NCBI GenBank assembly: GCA_037102815.1
Contig: BTPP01000002.1
Coordinates: 2,542,001 to 2,606,000 of the forward strand
Length of the DNA: 64,000 nucleotides
From: Neurospora intermedia
Taxonomy: Eukaryota > Ascomycota > Sordariomycetes > Sordariales > Sordariaceae
Direction of reading: 5' to 3'
The translations under genes were made by a program, and so were the position numbers. Each line of letters starts with the position of its first letter. The first letter of the stretch is position 1. The notes beneath the pieces were generated by a model. It did not search any database. It was not told the DNA's origin and was given only the letters and a program-made list of their open reading frames with translations. Positions 23,080 through 35,914 of the stretch are shown here, one piece after another.

Positions 23080-26049
23080 ATACAGCAGTCGTAATATTTC
23101 GTCGGGCGTGGAGCTGGAGGACAGGAGAGGTATTCCGCAATTTGGGCCCACAAACATCGCGGTATGTTACGGATACGTTGCCCTCTGGATGATGGCCTCT
23201 TCCCTCCTGAAATGCTCTGCCTCCCCAAATTTCATAGATTAAAGCGTGTGCCGCGTTGTATATGGTCTTCCTATCGTGTGTTTTATTAGATTGATAGGAC
23301 ATTATTTAGGCGTTCAAGTGGCGTTTCTGAGAGGGTTTCGAGACGTTCTTGTCTCTGGAGAAGAGAGGAAATTGGCGGGCCTATGCGGAGTTACAGTCAG
23401 GAAAATTTGATCAAGAGACACCCATTTTGCTAGCTTTTGTTGACTTTCCAAAGCTCCAATCTTCGTACATATACAGACACGCGCTTGGACGAGTGAGCGA
23501 AACAAAACTACACGCCATCAGAATCGGCGGAGCCAGCACATCACTTATTCTTTATCATAACTTGAGCCACGCTTGGTGATGTAAGCATACGACAAGTACA
23601 TAGACATCCTGAGTTCCTCATTCACATTCGTCTTCTGGGTACGCTATTTTCCCTCACTGTCTTATCCACGCGCAATACCATCCATAGTGTTCATGGTTTC
23701 TTCCTATGTCCTACCGCACTCCCAATTAGTTCACGCCTTATATTTCTTGCCACCAAACATCCAATGTCTTTCATCGGATCTCTGTGCTAAGCTTGTCGAC
23801 TCCGTTGAAGACACTGGTCAGCAGTGCTTCTACTACGTGCGTTCACAAGTTCAAGCAGTGAATCCATCAATCACAGTTGGTATACTATTGGGTGACATGC
23901 CTTCAATTGCATCAAGACGATCATCTAATTTGCTGAATAGTACTCCGTATATTAAACCTTTGGAAAGTGGAGTGTGGTCGTGCCGCCCACTAATCCACGT
24001 TCACGGCTGAGACAAGTGAAGTGTAGTTTGAGAGATGGGTATTACATGCCGCTAACTGTAGTATGCTCCCTTGACAAGTGGTTCCAATTCCTTGTATACG
24101 CAAGCTCGCCCTTTGCTTTTCCCTCTTTTCTGTTTATCGCGGCAATCGTACGTGAGTGGTTCTGTCAAAGGCTCAGCAGTTGCTTGCCCGCCTGACTCAA
24201 ACACTCATTCTCCTCTGATCTTGAAATTTTCAATCTACCGCTGTGTTCTGTTCAGTCAATTTTCCTTCGTTTCGCTCTACAGTGCAACCGGTTGTTCAGT
24301 GTTGTTCAACTTGTCTACCAATCAACAGCGAAAGCGGTCTTGTCGAGTCTCATGTGTCTCGTGGGAAAAATCCGCACGCTGTACACTGTACGATGATGTA
24401 CCTCCCTCTGTCCTTTGTCTTGTGCCGGCCCATTGGCTGAATTGCGCGTCATCGGCTGTCTCTCACGATGCCTGTCTGTCTCATCATACCTTGTCTTGTC
24501 TTGTCTTGTCCATGTGGTTTTTGATTTCATGGCTTTTCTGGAACAGGCCACGAAAAGAAGGGAGGGTTTCTGAAGGGTTTTTCTTGGGTCCTAGGTGGAG
24601 TCCCATAGTAGTAAAACTTACGAGCTTTTTCCACTACCTTCGAGGGCCCCTCAAAAACTTTTCTGCGGGTTTTTCTCCATCTACTGGAAACCTCAGAAAA
24701 GAGTTCCTTGGTCATTGCGATCCAAATGAAAATTCCCATGTTCCACTGCCCCAATATGGCCTGAGGTTTTGTACCTCTAGGTGGCTCCACCGTTTATGAT
24801 TATCCAGGTCAGAAAGTTATTAAACAGCTTGCTGGGTTTTGCCAAAAAAACTGGTATTGGGGGTTTTGTCATGGCGGGCCCGACATTACAATATCCTCTT
24901 GGATGATGCATTGTTTCGATCAGCACATGTCCCTGACACTTGTTTCAAAACAGCGCCAAAGGATACTTACCGCCTCCAAATAGGATGTTTTCAACCTTCA
25001 TCCTCACCGAAGGTTTCTTTCCTCACCGCAATGCAAAAGCGTCCCCTTTCCTCACCGTAAACCGAAACCGAGAAGAAAACACAGAGCGAGGACGTCCCAC
25101 CCCACCTAGCGAGGTCCCCACCCAAGCGTCGAAATAAGTGGGGATAGCAGTGGTACTCTCAAACTGAAATCAATGGCGATGGTTTCATAAAGTATTTTCG
25201 TTTCCATTTTCGTACTAGCATCCCGGCTATGCAGACACCCCGTCCCCCAATAGGTTATGTAGTCATCGTCGTCTCCACGACTCGCGTGAGTTTACAAGAA
25301 AACAGAGAGATGATAATCTGCCCCTTTCACCGAAAAATTCTGCCCTGTTTCAGGGGTATCCCTCCAATGTGTGTATTCCCGGGATCAGAGGGACTGGACT
25401 GGGTGCCCTCCGTCCGTTTTTTGTAGTGTGGGAAATCTCGATCGCTGGACGGCAGGTGAGTAGAGGTTACCTTCCTGGACACCTGTGGCAGAAAAAAGGA
25501 GAAGGACAAAGCTTACCCTGCTAGGTATCGTAGTGTAGGTATACGAACAATATTGTCTTCGCCTCCATCTTTCTGTTCTGTTTTGTTCCGTTCATAGGTT
25601 TTTTGGTTTCGGTTCATGCCTACCTGCATGTAACATTCCCTAGCAACATCGTGCAATCAATGATCCAAGTTACACCAAGATAAATGGCTAGAGGTACCTA
25701 CACAGATTCACTGATTACCTCTACGTACTTGATTACCGACCCTCGTTCTTTCCACCCGCCCCTGCAGCGGGCGGCGGCAACCGTGTCAGTCGGTAGCGGT
25801 TGCTTGCTTGCCGGTCGTATGATGTTCGTGTGGCCTTCAAGGATAAAGCCCCATGGCGCCTGAGAGGTGTCATGCTACTAGCGAACTAGTAGGTAGGCCT
25901 GTCATTTAGTTGCATGAATACCTACAGTCCGAAGAAAGCAAGACCTACTATCTAAAGAGGTACACTCTGTTCTTGTGGGAGCTGAAGGGTGTAAATGTCA
26001 TTACGAACAAGACAGCTAGTTTGTACCTGATGGTGGCGTCCGAAACATT

Positions 26050-26145
26050 ACGTCAAGAGAAAAAAGAAAGAAAAAAAGAAAAAAAAAAGAAAAGAAGAAG
26101 AAAAGAAGAAGAAAAGAAAGAAAGAAGAAAAAAAAGAAAAAAGGT
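26050..26145. repeat. Homopurine (A/G) low-complexity tract
   Basis: Roughly 95 bases on the top strand consist almost only of A and G, with AAAG and GAAGAAAA units. It is a simple-sequence tract in non-coding DNA. Confidence 0.9.
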
Positions 26146-28453
26146 CATGGATGCCAACGTAGAAAGGGGGAGATCTCGGCTCCCCGCCAGCAGGTTGACT
26201 CTTTGATTAACCTATCTCCTTGTAAGTTTGATTACATGTATGTTTCATGCTTATAGCCCATTCACATAACATCATCAGCATATATTAGTCAATGGTACTG
26301 GTATTGTCACTAGCTGCTTTCGTTATGCCGCTCCTGTGACAGGAGGAGGCTGGGGTGATTACCGACGGTGGTACAAGGTAATTATCCAGGTGGGCACTGC
26401 CTGACTGTTCATGAAGACATCGTCCGTCCGTCCCTCCGTCAAATATCGGTTGGTAGTGGTTCATACATAGGCACCTGGACTGTCAGTGCAGATGTCGTGG
26501 GTTATCGGCGCCTGTCTTCCGTATTTGTTGCATTGCAGTGAAGTGTTAGCCTACGTGTAGTGAGTCTTGTGCATGGTTCATTTTAAGTGTCTCTTATAGG
26601 AGAGATTGCCGTGATAGCAACGATTGTTATATCCGAGTTTCTGGCCATGCCTGTGATCATCATTGGCACTGGACAAAGATACTGGATTTTAAGAGGAGAA
26701 ATGTTTGAGGGTAATTGAGAATACCGAGGCCATTACGACGGGACCTCTTCCTTTGTAGCGTACGTCAGAGACATCGATGACACTCTGATTGATCACGACA
26801 CTTTTGGTTTTGGAGCTCATCAGCTCAGAGCATTCTTGACCAGATGACCCAGAAGAGATGGGGGTGGGAAGATAGGCGAAGGGGATCAGTTAGCCACATA
26901 CAATAAATCTACAAGTGTTAGTTTGTTCAGTCATCGGTCTGAGCAATGACTTTCTGATCTCTTCCCGTCCATCTACTCTTCAAGCGTGAAGAGTAACGGT
27001 CAAGGTCCGAGGACAGCAAGTGTGATATCTGTCAAAGTATTGGGCTGAACTTCGTAGGTAAACACTTCATCTTGACCAGTCAGGTTCCTTACCGATCATA
27101 TCCCCTCTCTACACTCTGCCCACGTTTCTCACACTGATTTTGGTGAAGCACAACATGGCCAAGCAACGCAGCCCAAGCCATCCTCAGTAAGACCCCTAAC
27201 TTATCATCTGCCGGTCGGCGGCTTCTTGCCTGGTTGGCTTAGAGGATAAATTGGGACAAGGCATGGCATGAACCTGGACACTGCCACGCGACAAGGGAAT
27301 TCCCGACCCTAATTAAGGCCATATAATTGATCCCAGTTCGTAACGTTGTTCGCTTGTTAGTTACCTCATTTTACACCTTCTCGTTTGTTTTCTTTTTCTC
27401 TTTCTAGATCCCTGTTTTTATTTTAACCTTTGTTCTTCTTATTTTGATAACTTTTCAACGTTTTAGTCTGTTCCTTATTATTTTATGTTTCTTGATTTTT
27501 TTGGGGGGGTTTTCTTTTTGGGGAGATACCCGGATCCTCTCGGCTTCGGGATCGGCCGGCGTGCTCGGCCTTCCCATTACATTACTATGTATATCTTCAC
27601 CAACTACACTACGCGTACTTTCTTCGCGTGTCCAGGCCTCAACCTGTCTCTGGATTCGCCGCATTTGTACTTGGTCCCACAACTTCCGAGGAACCGGGAA
27701 GTTGAAAGGGAAACACTGTCAGTTGAAGCTTGGATAAGACACTGAATGTCGACGGTTGTGAAAGGCAAGATAAAAGTGTTGCGTCTGAGTTTTCCATTCC
27801 AATGCAACCGGCGGGCCTTGGCACGTGGTTGAAGGTGCAACGGCCTATCGACTGTTTAAGATGCCACACGACCCAGCATTCACGAGGAGAGACCGAGAGG
27901 CCGGCTCACCGGTAGTCGGTGGACTTACACCGCTCCTAACTGCGTGACGCATCACTGTCTCTGGACACTGTCTATCTTTTCGGCAAAGATCGCCGGGAGC
28001 GTTATTGGAAAGCGAGTCATCGCCGTCCATGGAGACCTGTCGAGAAGGCGAGATAACGCCGTCTTCCTGACGGGACGAAGTGCAATCTGCCTGAATCGCC
28101 TTGATTGCAGAAGGGATTGTCCCGAAACGGCGCAGCTTCTTTTTTGACGGTCAATGAATCAGGGCAGTGGATCCATCTCGTTCGACACACGGGCGAAGCA
28201 GGCAGGCCGAACCTGCCTGATTACCATGAAACGAGATATGACCCGTCACATCTTTTCCTGGTCATTTATGACTTGTTGTGCTCAGCCAAAGCCTCAGCTG
28301 TGCATCACATCTGCGCCGTGTCTGAAACCCAAGAGCTGAACATTCGGTAGCCATGGCACAAGCCGCGCCGCGCCACTATCTTGAATAAAAGGGGAGGCGC
28401 ACCATAGTATCAGTAAGTTTTCGGATTTTTCTTCACGGCTGGCTGAAGATCAA

Positions 28454-28491
28454 TGACTTGATAGCCATGACTTGACTTGATAGCCATGACT
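28454..28491. repeat. Perfect 19-bp tandem duplication
   Basis: The 19-mer TGACTTGATAGCCATGACT occurs twice, directly abutting (28454-28472 and 28473-28491), with no mismatch. It looks like a recent short tandem duplication in intergenic DNA. Confidence 0.9.
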
Positions 28492-28663
28492 AGGCTACAC
28501 ATCCTATCAGTAGAAGAGTGGAGGTGTAAGCACTAGAGGTAATGATAAAACATCATGATCGCTGTCTGTAGTCTGAAGCCAACTGTGGCTCTTGCGCCAA
28601 CCAACTAGACGAGCTACTCAGACCAGACCAGTTCGTATCAATGACCGCTTCTGTCGCCAAGTA

Positions 28664-28677
28664 GACAGTATACTGTC
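28664..28677. repeat. 14-bp perfect palindrome
   Basis: GACAGTATACTGTC is identical to its own reverse complement. It could be a binding site for a symmetric dimer or a chance event; nothing adjacent decides it. Confidence 0.6.
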
Positions 28678-28838
28678 ATAGATTCAACCCAAACCAGGCT
28701 ACCGTAGCCTCTTTGCGCGTTGAAATAGACCCGAGGAGGTTCTCGCTTGCTTGCCTAGCCCAGCCATCCCACGTGTAGCGGTAGCACCCGAAGTTCTGGA
28801 ACCGTCAAGAACACGCCACCCCGCCACGTGCGATGCAG

Positions 28839-28839
28839 A

Positions 28840-28871
<32 letters not shown>

Positions 28872-28877
28872 AAAAAA
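28839..28877 (+). repeat. Poly-A tract A20-G-A18
   Basis: Two long A runs are split by a single G. No SINE or LINE body and no target-site duplication is evident upstream, so it is recorded as simple sequence, not a retroposon tail. Confidence 0.85.
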
Positions 28878-29239
28878 GAGAAAGGTGAAGGGGGGATGCT
28901 GGGAAGGGAAGCAAAATTTTGTTTCAGGTCCGAGGAAGTCGGAAAGCGGAAGTGCCGTTTGAACTTTGGAAATTTTTCTTTGAAAAATATTTTTTTCTTA
29001 CCGCCGAAACTCGTACGTACAGCTGAGGTTTGCTTGGATGATTCCTTGCCAAGACCCACTGCAGAATAGGCAACTCGGTTCGTCGGCTTGTATAGTGTAC
29101 TACTGGATCGCAGGCGAATTGTCGGACTTTTCACCGGTCCAACAATTTGAAACGGCTAGCCAGCGAGTCCGAGGCTATGAGGTTGGTTCTCGCAGCGGTC
29201 CGTTTGCGCAAACATCGCGAACCTGGGAGAGCCCAGAAC

Positions 29240-29269
29240 AAAAAAAGAAAAAAAAAAAAAAAAAAAAAA
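29240..29269 (+). repeat. Poly-A tract A7-G-A22
   Basis: A second long A run with one interrupting G lies 400 bases after the first. It also lacks a recognisable retroposon body. Confidence 0.85.
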
Positions 29270-32200
29270 CGGCGTGGCAATGCCGGTCTGTCTCATCACG
29301 GCCAGCCAGTGATCAACATCCCGAGTTCGCGATACCGAGTGTCGCGGGCATACGGTGGTCTTGAGCGGCATTTCGGCTTCTCTCATTGTGTCCGGAGGTG
29401 TAGCAGGGCTACCAACACCATTGAATCCGGGTACGCATCCAGGCTTTTCAATTGCAGTTTCTGTCCCAGGTGGTTGCTTGCAAAGGTCCGTGCTACATAT
29501 AGCGTGGTTACAGTTGCATTTTGCCCTCAGGGGGTGGCAAGTTTCCCACCAATCCGTCAAGATATGTACACCCATCGAAGGTTGAACCGCATGATGATTG
29601 ATTTTTGTGTGTTACCAAGACCAAGACTATATGGTATGTACACGTGTGGACTTGTCTGGAAGGCCAAGACGGATAGGGACGTATGTAATAGTGGAAGCGG
29701 ACACCAACAATCATGTGACGTGCTGTTTCACGGAGCCGGCACTCATGCTTTCAGGGTCGGAGGCTCGCGGGATTGAGGCTGGGATTCGGAGCAAGCACTC
29801 CATCCGGTTCCACGTGGTCGTATGTCAACTGCCCCTTTTGAGCGGCGGCTTGCCATGTGCCCGATCGTTCGGAAGGCCTCTGTTCGTCTCATCTGTTCGA
29901 TTTTCCATCCGATCTGGACTGGATAGAGGGATCGTCCCGAGCGCTGTCAACTCACAATGAGCGACAGGCCCCAACGTCCCCTGTCAAAGTTGACACTACA
30001 TAGTACACTACCGCGTCCGAGAACGGCCATGGCTTCTTGTTTCCTGGCAAATCGGGTTCAATCTTGACATGTGGGGCCATGGAAAATGGTTGAGCTTCTA
30101 GAAACAGAGCAAGAATGGCCAGCCAGGGACGGCGGCAGCAATGGCATGGCATGGCAGGGTGGACAGAAATGGAATGGCAGGTTGGTCGGCCCATGGGCCC
30201 GCAGCGGGCAAGTTTCTCTTGACATCACTCCCCCCGGCAGCACCAGGCCCGGCAGCACCCAATCGTAGTGAGATAGGCCAAATTGCAACTCTGATTATTA
30301 ATCTTTTGGTGGCCGATTCCCGACAATGCAATGCTCGCTCACCTGCGCAACTGTTTTGGCGGTGTTCTTGAGGGTCACCAGAGTCAGTCCCTTCATGTTG
30401 GCAACGCGGGAAAAGGGAGGAGGCTCGTCAATAAACTCGCTAACTGTGGATACCTAGGTACTCATTATCGATATGGGCCGGATGAGATGTGGAAGAAAGC
30501 GGTGCGAAGAGGCAGCAAGAGAAATGGCATGCCAAAATTGTGAGACTGCCCAACCTCCAAGTTTGTGGAGCCAGAAGCAGACTTCTTGGTCCTTTCCCAT
30601 TTGAGAGCTACCTGAGAAAAAAGGGAAACCCCTGTCTACCGTTGGATGTTTTGAAATCTTTCTCTTCCTGGGCGGGTTAATTATAGTTTTGACCCTGAAC
30701 ATGGGATCCTCTTTACCGCCCGAGTTCTTGAGCAGTCGTTGGGTTCTTGTGTTCGTCATGTCGGTATTTACCTTGCCGCCAGATCGCAAATAGTGTACTG
30801 CTGATACGAGACAGCACCACCACAAGGTACATACAGTATCCCGATCTTAACAGCAGTGATATAGCTCCCGCCATCTCTCCACACCGATGATACGATCAAA
30901 GTAAATCAGAACCCTTCTTTTCTTTGACGGTGACCCCGCTTCTCCTGATACCACCTCGTTACCTGTGTCGCGGACAGATTGCAGCCGCCCGCACTCATCC
31001 ACGCACGTGCGTGTTGAGCAGAGATAAGCACATGCAGTACAAGATCGCAATGAATCCGGTAACATGCTTCGAACCATTGAGCAATTAGAATGAGAGCTAC
31101 GTTTGTGTTGGGTATGTACACCAAACCGCCAGACGCGTATGTAGTCGGACTGAAACTTGGAATCTTGCAGCACAATGCATGGCGAGGTTCATGCCGCATA
31201 ATGATGGTCCTAGAGGCAATCAAGGTAGGTTACTGGGGGCAAGGAGATATCCCATTTCATGCTGTTGTACTTTTCTTAGCACGCTTGGCCGGCTGCATAA
31301 CCTGTGCCCAGCCCCTGTTTACCGCACCAATGTGTTGTCTTTGTTGTTGCAGAAGGCACTGCAAATGGTCATTGGCTGCCAGAGTCTGAGGCGTCTTATT
31401 TTCGGGATGATTCCCACGTGCTGTGAGCACTTTTCCACGTGAGTTTCAGCGCCATGCAGTGTGGTGTGTGTGTGTGAGATCAACCTTTTCCAAGTTCGGT
31501 TGACAGCATGCTTCTGCACACGTGGAGGCGCTGCCGCCGTCCAGCCTTTTCCGACGGCCAAATCTACGCAGACATCATCCAAAACCCTGACTTGTCCAGA
31601 CTCACGTCGCACAATGTAGATCAAAAAGGAAAAAGACCAAAAGGCGAAGGACGTGACACTCTCAAGTAAGATGGGCTCAGACGGTTTTTAAGAAATGAGA
31701 AAAGCAGACGTTCTTTTCGTTCTGACGGTAAGTATCGATGGCGCAAGCCCTTTCCCCACCCACCGTTTGTTCAACTGATCTGAGTGGGAATTGACGCGAT
31801 TGAAGCAAATCAAAGCAGAGGCATGTGGCTTGCCAAACTGGGATATGCCTTGCACTCTGCCAAAAAAAACCATCGACAAATTCATGATTACGACATTACA
31901 GAATTTCGCGGAGCCCACAAATTTTGCGCAGGGTTTACTGCTGGCATCTACAAGTACACTACACAATACACTACTGCGTGCTATGCAGCATGTATTGCAT
32001 ACACTTACGCCGCCTGTAGCCACTCTCTTATCTGGCTCCATTGGCACACCGTTTCCACCATGGCACTCCGTTATCATTGTCGTTTTTCCAGCGAAGAGTC
32101 GTGTGTGAGATGTGTTAATGCGAAACGTGAGCTGAGTGGTTCCTTAAAGGTTGATCGTGGTCCTGTGGTTTACGTAAGTGGTCACATAATAGATGAGACC

Positions 32201-34599
32201 TGACATTGCCGGGCGGTTTTCATCGAATCATTTGCTCGTTTTCTCGCGAGATCAGTAACGAAAGCAAGGCATCAATCAATGCTGTTAAGACATCACGTTT
32301 CGTGTGAAGCAACGAGCAACTGATATCCTATCGCCGGCGCGTATGTTGCGTTATGGGCTTGTGCGGGAATCTACCCAGGGCATGCGACTGGGCCAGCGAT
32401 GCATGCTGAGGTATAGCGCATAGGCGACGACACAGTAAAAAGTGGAACAATGAGAAAACAACACGGCGGAAACATCGTGGCGGGCGGGATGGCAGTCATT
32501 GATTGAGTGGCATTTCAAGTCATAAAATAGGACGTTCCAGTCGCTTTTCCAACGAAGGCGGCCTTTGGGAAGTGAGGAACGGGCTGATGATGCCGAGGAG
32601 AAAATGAGGTACGGTTGTCCATTAGACCTGAGTGTGCAATTAGTAGTGGGTCAGCTCTCGGCGTGCTCCGTATATTGCACAGTACTAACTAGTTGCTGCA
32701 AGACCTCTCATCTGAAGCAGCAGCACACATGGCGTGGTTTGCAAAAGATCCCTGAAGCCACGCGCAGATCTTGCACCCTGTAACGAACGTCCTGAAGATT
32801 TCGCCAGTTCCCCAATCAGATTTTTTTTTTACCACAAACGCTTCGTGTTGCAAGGCTCACCACTCATCAGCATTCAGGGAAATCCCATCGTCACAATGCT
32901 GACCGCCGTTCTTCGGCTCGGGAAAGATCTGTGTGTTTCTTGCCAATCTCTCCGTACCTAGCCTTTCCCGGCTTCACTCATGGAAGAAACTGTGCAGATG
33001 TTCGGTCGGTGTCCAACCTCAATGCACCCATATCTGACTGTTGCAAGGGGCCGCTACCGATCGCATTCAAGGGTATCGATTATGCAGACCGAAGACAAAA
33101 TCCATGTACCTATCTCCATCCTGCCCGCGCGCCAGCTGTCTCTCTTGGCGCCCAATCCAAAGTCGCTTGCCTTTGTTGCTTTCATCACAACTTTACGAAT
33201 ATTGATTCTATCCAAAAACGGGCTGGGCCAGTGAAGTCAGCACGCCCAAAAGGGGGCTATTTATCATATCGGATTGTGGTAAAGTTGATGCAGTAGTCAA
33301 AAGAAGAACCGGAAAAAATACTTGGGACTTGGGTTTTGGCGTGCTGGCTGTAGAAAAGTACAGTAGCCCGGCAACATGGGGAGGCATGGAAGTACATAGT
33401 ATGACGATCCCATCTCCCACAGTCTATTCTCCGAGTCTCCGGTCCGGTCCACGGTTCTTACGACACCAAGCGCATGGTTATCTTGCAAGCGAGCAGGGAC
33501 TCTGTGTGGATTTTACGGAGCCAAATGTGCAATAGCGTCTAGCATAGTACATACTGCAGTGGGAAAGAAACTCACCACCAGTCTGCGTCGCATCGTCGTT
33601 TGAGAATGCCGAGATAAACAACACCAAATGGGCAGGCAAAAGCGCCAAGTCAAAAAAAAGACGATGATGGTTTGGCAATGAACCAAATACATTTATTTAC
33701 CGCCCGAACCTTGAGACACGTGCAGTTCTGTAACGGGGTAGTTTGGCCAGTTTGGTTTCCATAAAAAAGCAACACGATCAGACGAGAAGAGAATCGCGGT
33801 GACCCTTTGGCATCTCGGCTGCATACCTTACCTTGCAGCCATGCCATTGCCACGCGACACGATCCGCCAATGCGGAAGCCGCAAACTGGACCATCAACAG
33901 ACGGGACGGAGGGCGGGCGGCTTCGTTTTCAATTTTTCATCTTTGCTGGGTTTCTGTCATCATGACGCTGAGTTCCTGTAGTAAATATTTACTATCCCGA
34001 TCCTTTGTAGTGTATGTACTATGGTAGGGATTGAGCAGAAATTTTTGACCATTTTCTGTTCAGTTACCTTCTCATTGTGTGTGCAGCAAACCCCGGTGTA
34101 CTTGCCCGTACTTGCCCCCCCTCAATTGCGGCCGACAGGACGCCTGCATCGACCTCCGTTGATGAAGTTGCCGTTGCTATGATAGCAACCTCACAATCGT
34201 GACACCCGGCCACGTCCATCTCGACATTGCACATTAGTTTGAAATCCCTCGACTTCACACAAGGCTCTTATTGCTCCAGGGCGCTTTGCCTACTTTATTG
34301 TTTTAAAAATCTACACCTCGCTGCCTTGCAATCGTCCAAGGGGAAGACGGAGAAAGAAAAGCGTCCTTGCGTAACCAAACCCGGCCAACTCATCACCCAT
34401 CGCACGCCATTTCGCTCCGCGGTTATTTTGCGCAGGCCTTCTATTTTCAGAAAGCCCCAGACCGCGACGACGGACGTTCCGACCTTTCTTTTCCCAACCG
34501 CAAGCTGCTGAGTGTGATTTTCCGTGACAGGAGCTCAGATTCCGCCGCCTGCTTCCCTCACCCAAGGGGTTCGCTCATCACAACACCGAAGCAGCGGGT

Positions 34600-35914
34600 G
34601 CGCCTGTCTCTGAGGTGATCGGTGCGGCCGTGCAAGGTGCCTCAGACTCCTTCTGTCGCCGTCGTCCTTTCACGCAAACTTTTGGGTGGTCCTCGCGTGT
34701 GCTTCTGGGCCTTCATACACGGTTCGCTCGCACAATACTTAGCAGACGCAGGCTCGCGGCGAGATTTCGTCCAACGGCAAGTGACAGGCGAGACAGGTTC
34801 AGAGATGTCGCACGAGGGCGTGGTTCATCAGTCTGGGGGAATTGGCGGAAAGGTAGGTGTGTTCCTCAACCGTTGCTTCCTGTATCTTTTTTTTTTTCTT
34901 TCTTTTTTTCAGTTATTTCTTTCCCCGGCTCTTTGTCAGGCCCGCAGGCTGGCTGGCTGGGAGCCTGGGTTTATGCCGTGCTCACTTGGTGGTGGCATCC
35001 ACGATCCACCTGAATTTCACAATAGTCCCGTCCATCAGCCGTCTTTGATACCACGGCGTCCCTACCTTGCCCTCTCACCGATCATCTCCCTCAGTGGCTC
35101 TTCCCTGGAGGGGGGGCTGTTTTATATTGTTGTATCTTTGGTTTATTTATTTATCTCAAATTTTTCTCCCCCTCTTTGGTTTATTGTTTGGGAGGGTGTG
35201 GCTTTTTTTGGGAGAAGCTCAGGCTGGGATTACTGCCCTTGTCCTCTAAGAATGACGGGCATGCCCCTGGTCCATCGTGAGCTCCTGGCAAGCCCAAGGC
35301 CCGCTGGCATCCTAGCTTTGGGTGCTGGCTTGCGAGCAAGTGGTGTGCAAGAGTGGGTGTGTCGCGGGTTTGAAAAGAGAGAGAGAGAAAGAGAGAGCAT
35401 CCACTCGGGGCCACTTTGGTTTCTAGCTGCTGCTAGCGCAGTGCTCGTGGCCTCGTCGTGCCTTGTCGATGGAATTGCCTTTTCGGAGGAGAGTCTCCTT
35501 CTTTGTGTGTCCCAGTGGCTGCCCCCTTGTCACTCCCGCCCACCGTACCCGACACTGGACTAGGTGCGCCGGCCTTGCGCCAGTCTGCACCAGGACCGGT
35601 CCACTGAACCCACCCCGTCTGCACTCGCAGCCTGCTGCACCTAGTCTGCACTCGCTCTGCAGCGCTGCACCCACCGTACCTGCTCCACATCGCATACGCC
35701 CCACTGAAGATGCCCTGGCTGGTTCGGTGCTTCCAGTAGCATTCGAGCCCGGCATCCGTCCCATTGAGCAGCAAGCACTGGACAGACAGCCAGCTCTGAC
35801 CAGTCGGCTGCCGTGGCCGACCATCCCTCTTTTATTTGAACCGACGCTTGCCCATCCCCGACCAGGCACGCCCACTCTTCTGTTACATCTACAAACTAAC
35901 CCGCTCGCTGTTAG
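34600..35914 (+). promoter_or_regulatory. Probable promoter and long 5' leader of the RGS gene
   Basis: This region directly precedes the RGS start codon and becomes CT-rich. A good intron lies at 34853-34912: donor GTAGGT, a long pyrimidine tract and a CAG acceptor, 60 nt in all. An upstream ATG at 34805 opens a frame that runs to a stop at 35563, before the main start, whether or not the intron is removed. A GA microsatellite occupies about 35371-35397. I infer a spliced leader with upstream open frames; transcription start sites are not visible. Confidence 0.45.

Larger units (their letters stand above)
23080..34599. other. Large gene-free block between cdc73 and the RGS gene
   Basis: Over 11.5 kb I can support no protein gene. 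Open frames of 60-240 codons exist on both strands, but they lack domains, credible start contexts or joinable exons. I see no tRNA, no dispersed 5S rRNA and no transposon or LTR structure. Base composition is mixed and not uniformly AT-rich, so the block does not look like repeat-mutated (RIP) DNA. It holds purine and poly-A tracts (26050-26145, 28839-28877, 29240-29269), a 19-bp tandem repeat (28454-28491), a 14-bp palindrome (28664-28677) and four GTACACTA octamers (29.1-32.0 kb). It is probably upstream regulatory DNA of the RGS gene, with possible non-coding transcripts. Confidence 0.6.

Noticed and set aside
24071-24799. 242-codon frame in the gene-free block
   Set aside because: Composition is Ser/Cys/Leu-rich and irregular, with no domain and no supporting splice sites. 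Open by chance is the simpler view.
28839-29269. Poly-A tails of a SINE or LINE
   Set aside because: No promoter boxes, reverse transcriptase remnant or target-site duplication could be seen on either side.
29147-29776. 209-codon frame containing a Lys run
   Set aside because: The run comes from a poly-A tract and the flanking sequence has no protein-like pattern.
23080-34599. RIP-mutated transposon graveyard
   Set aside because: Base composition is mixed, without strong TpA excess by eye, and no terminal repeats or transposase-like pieces were found.
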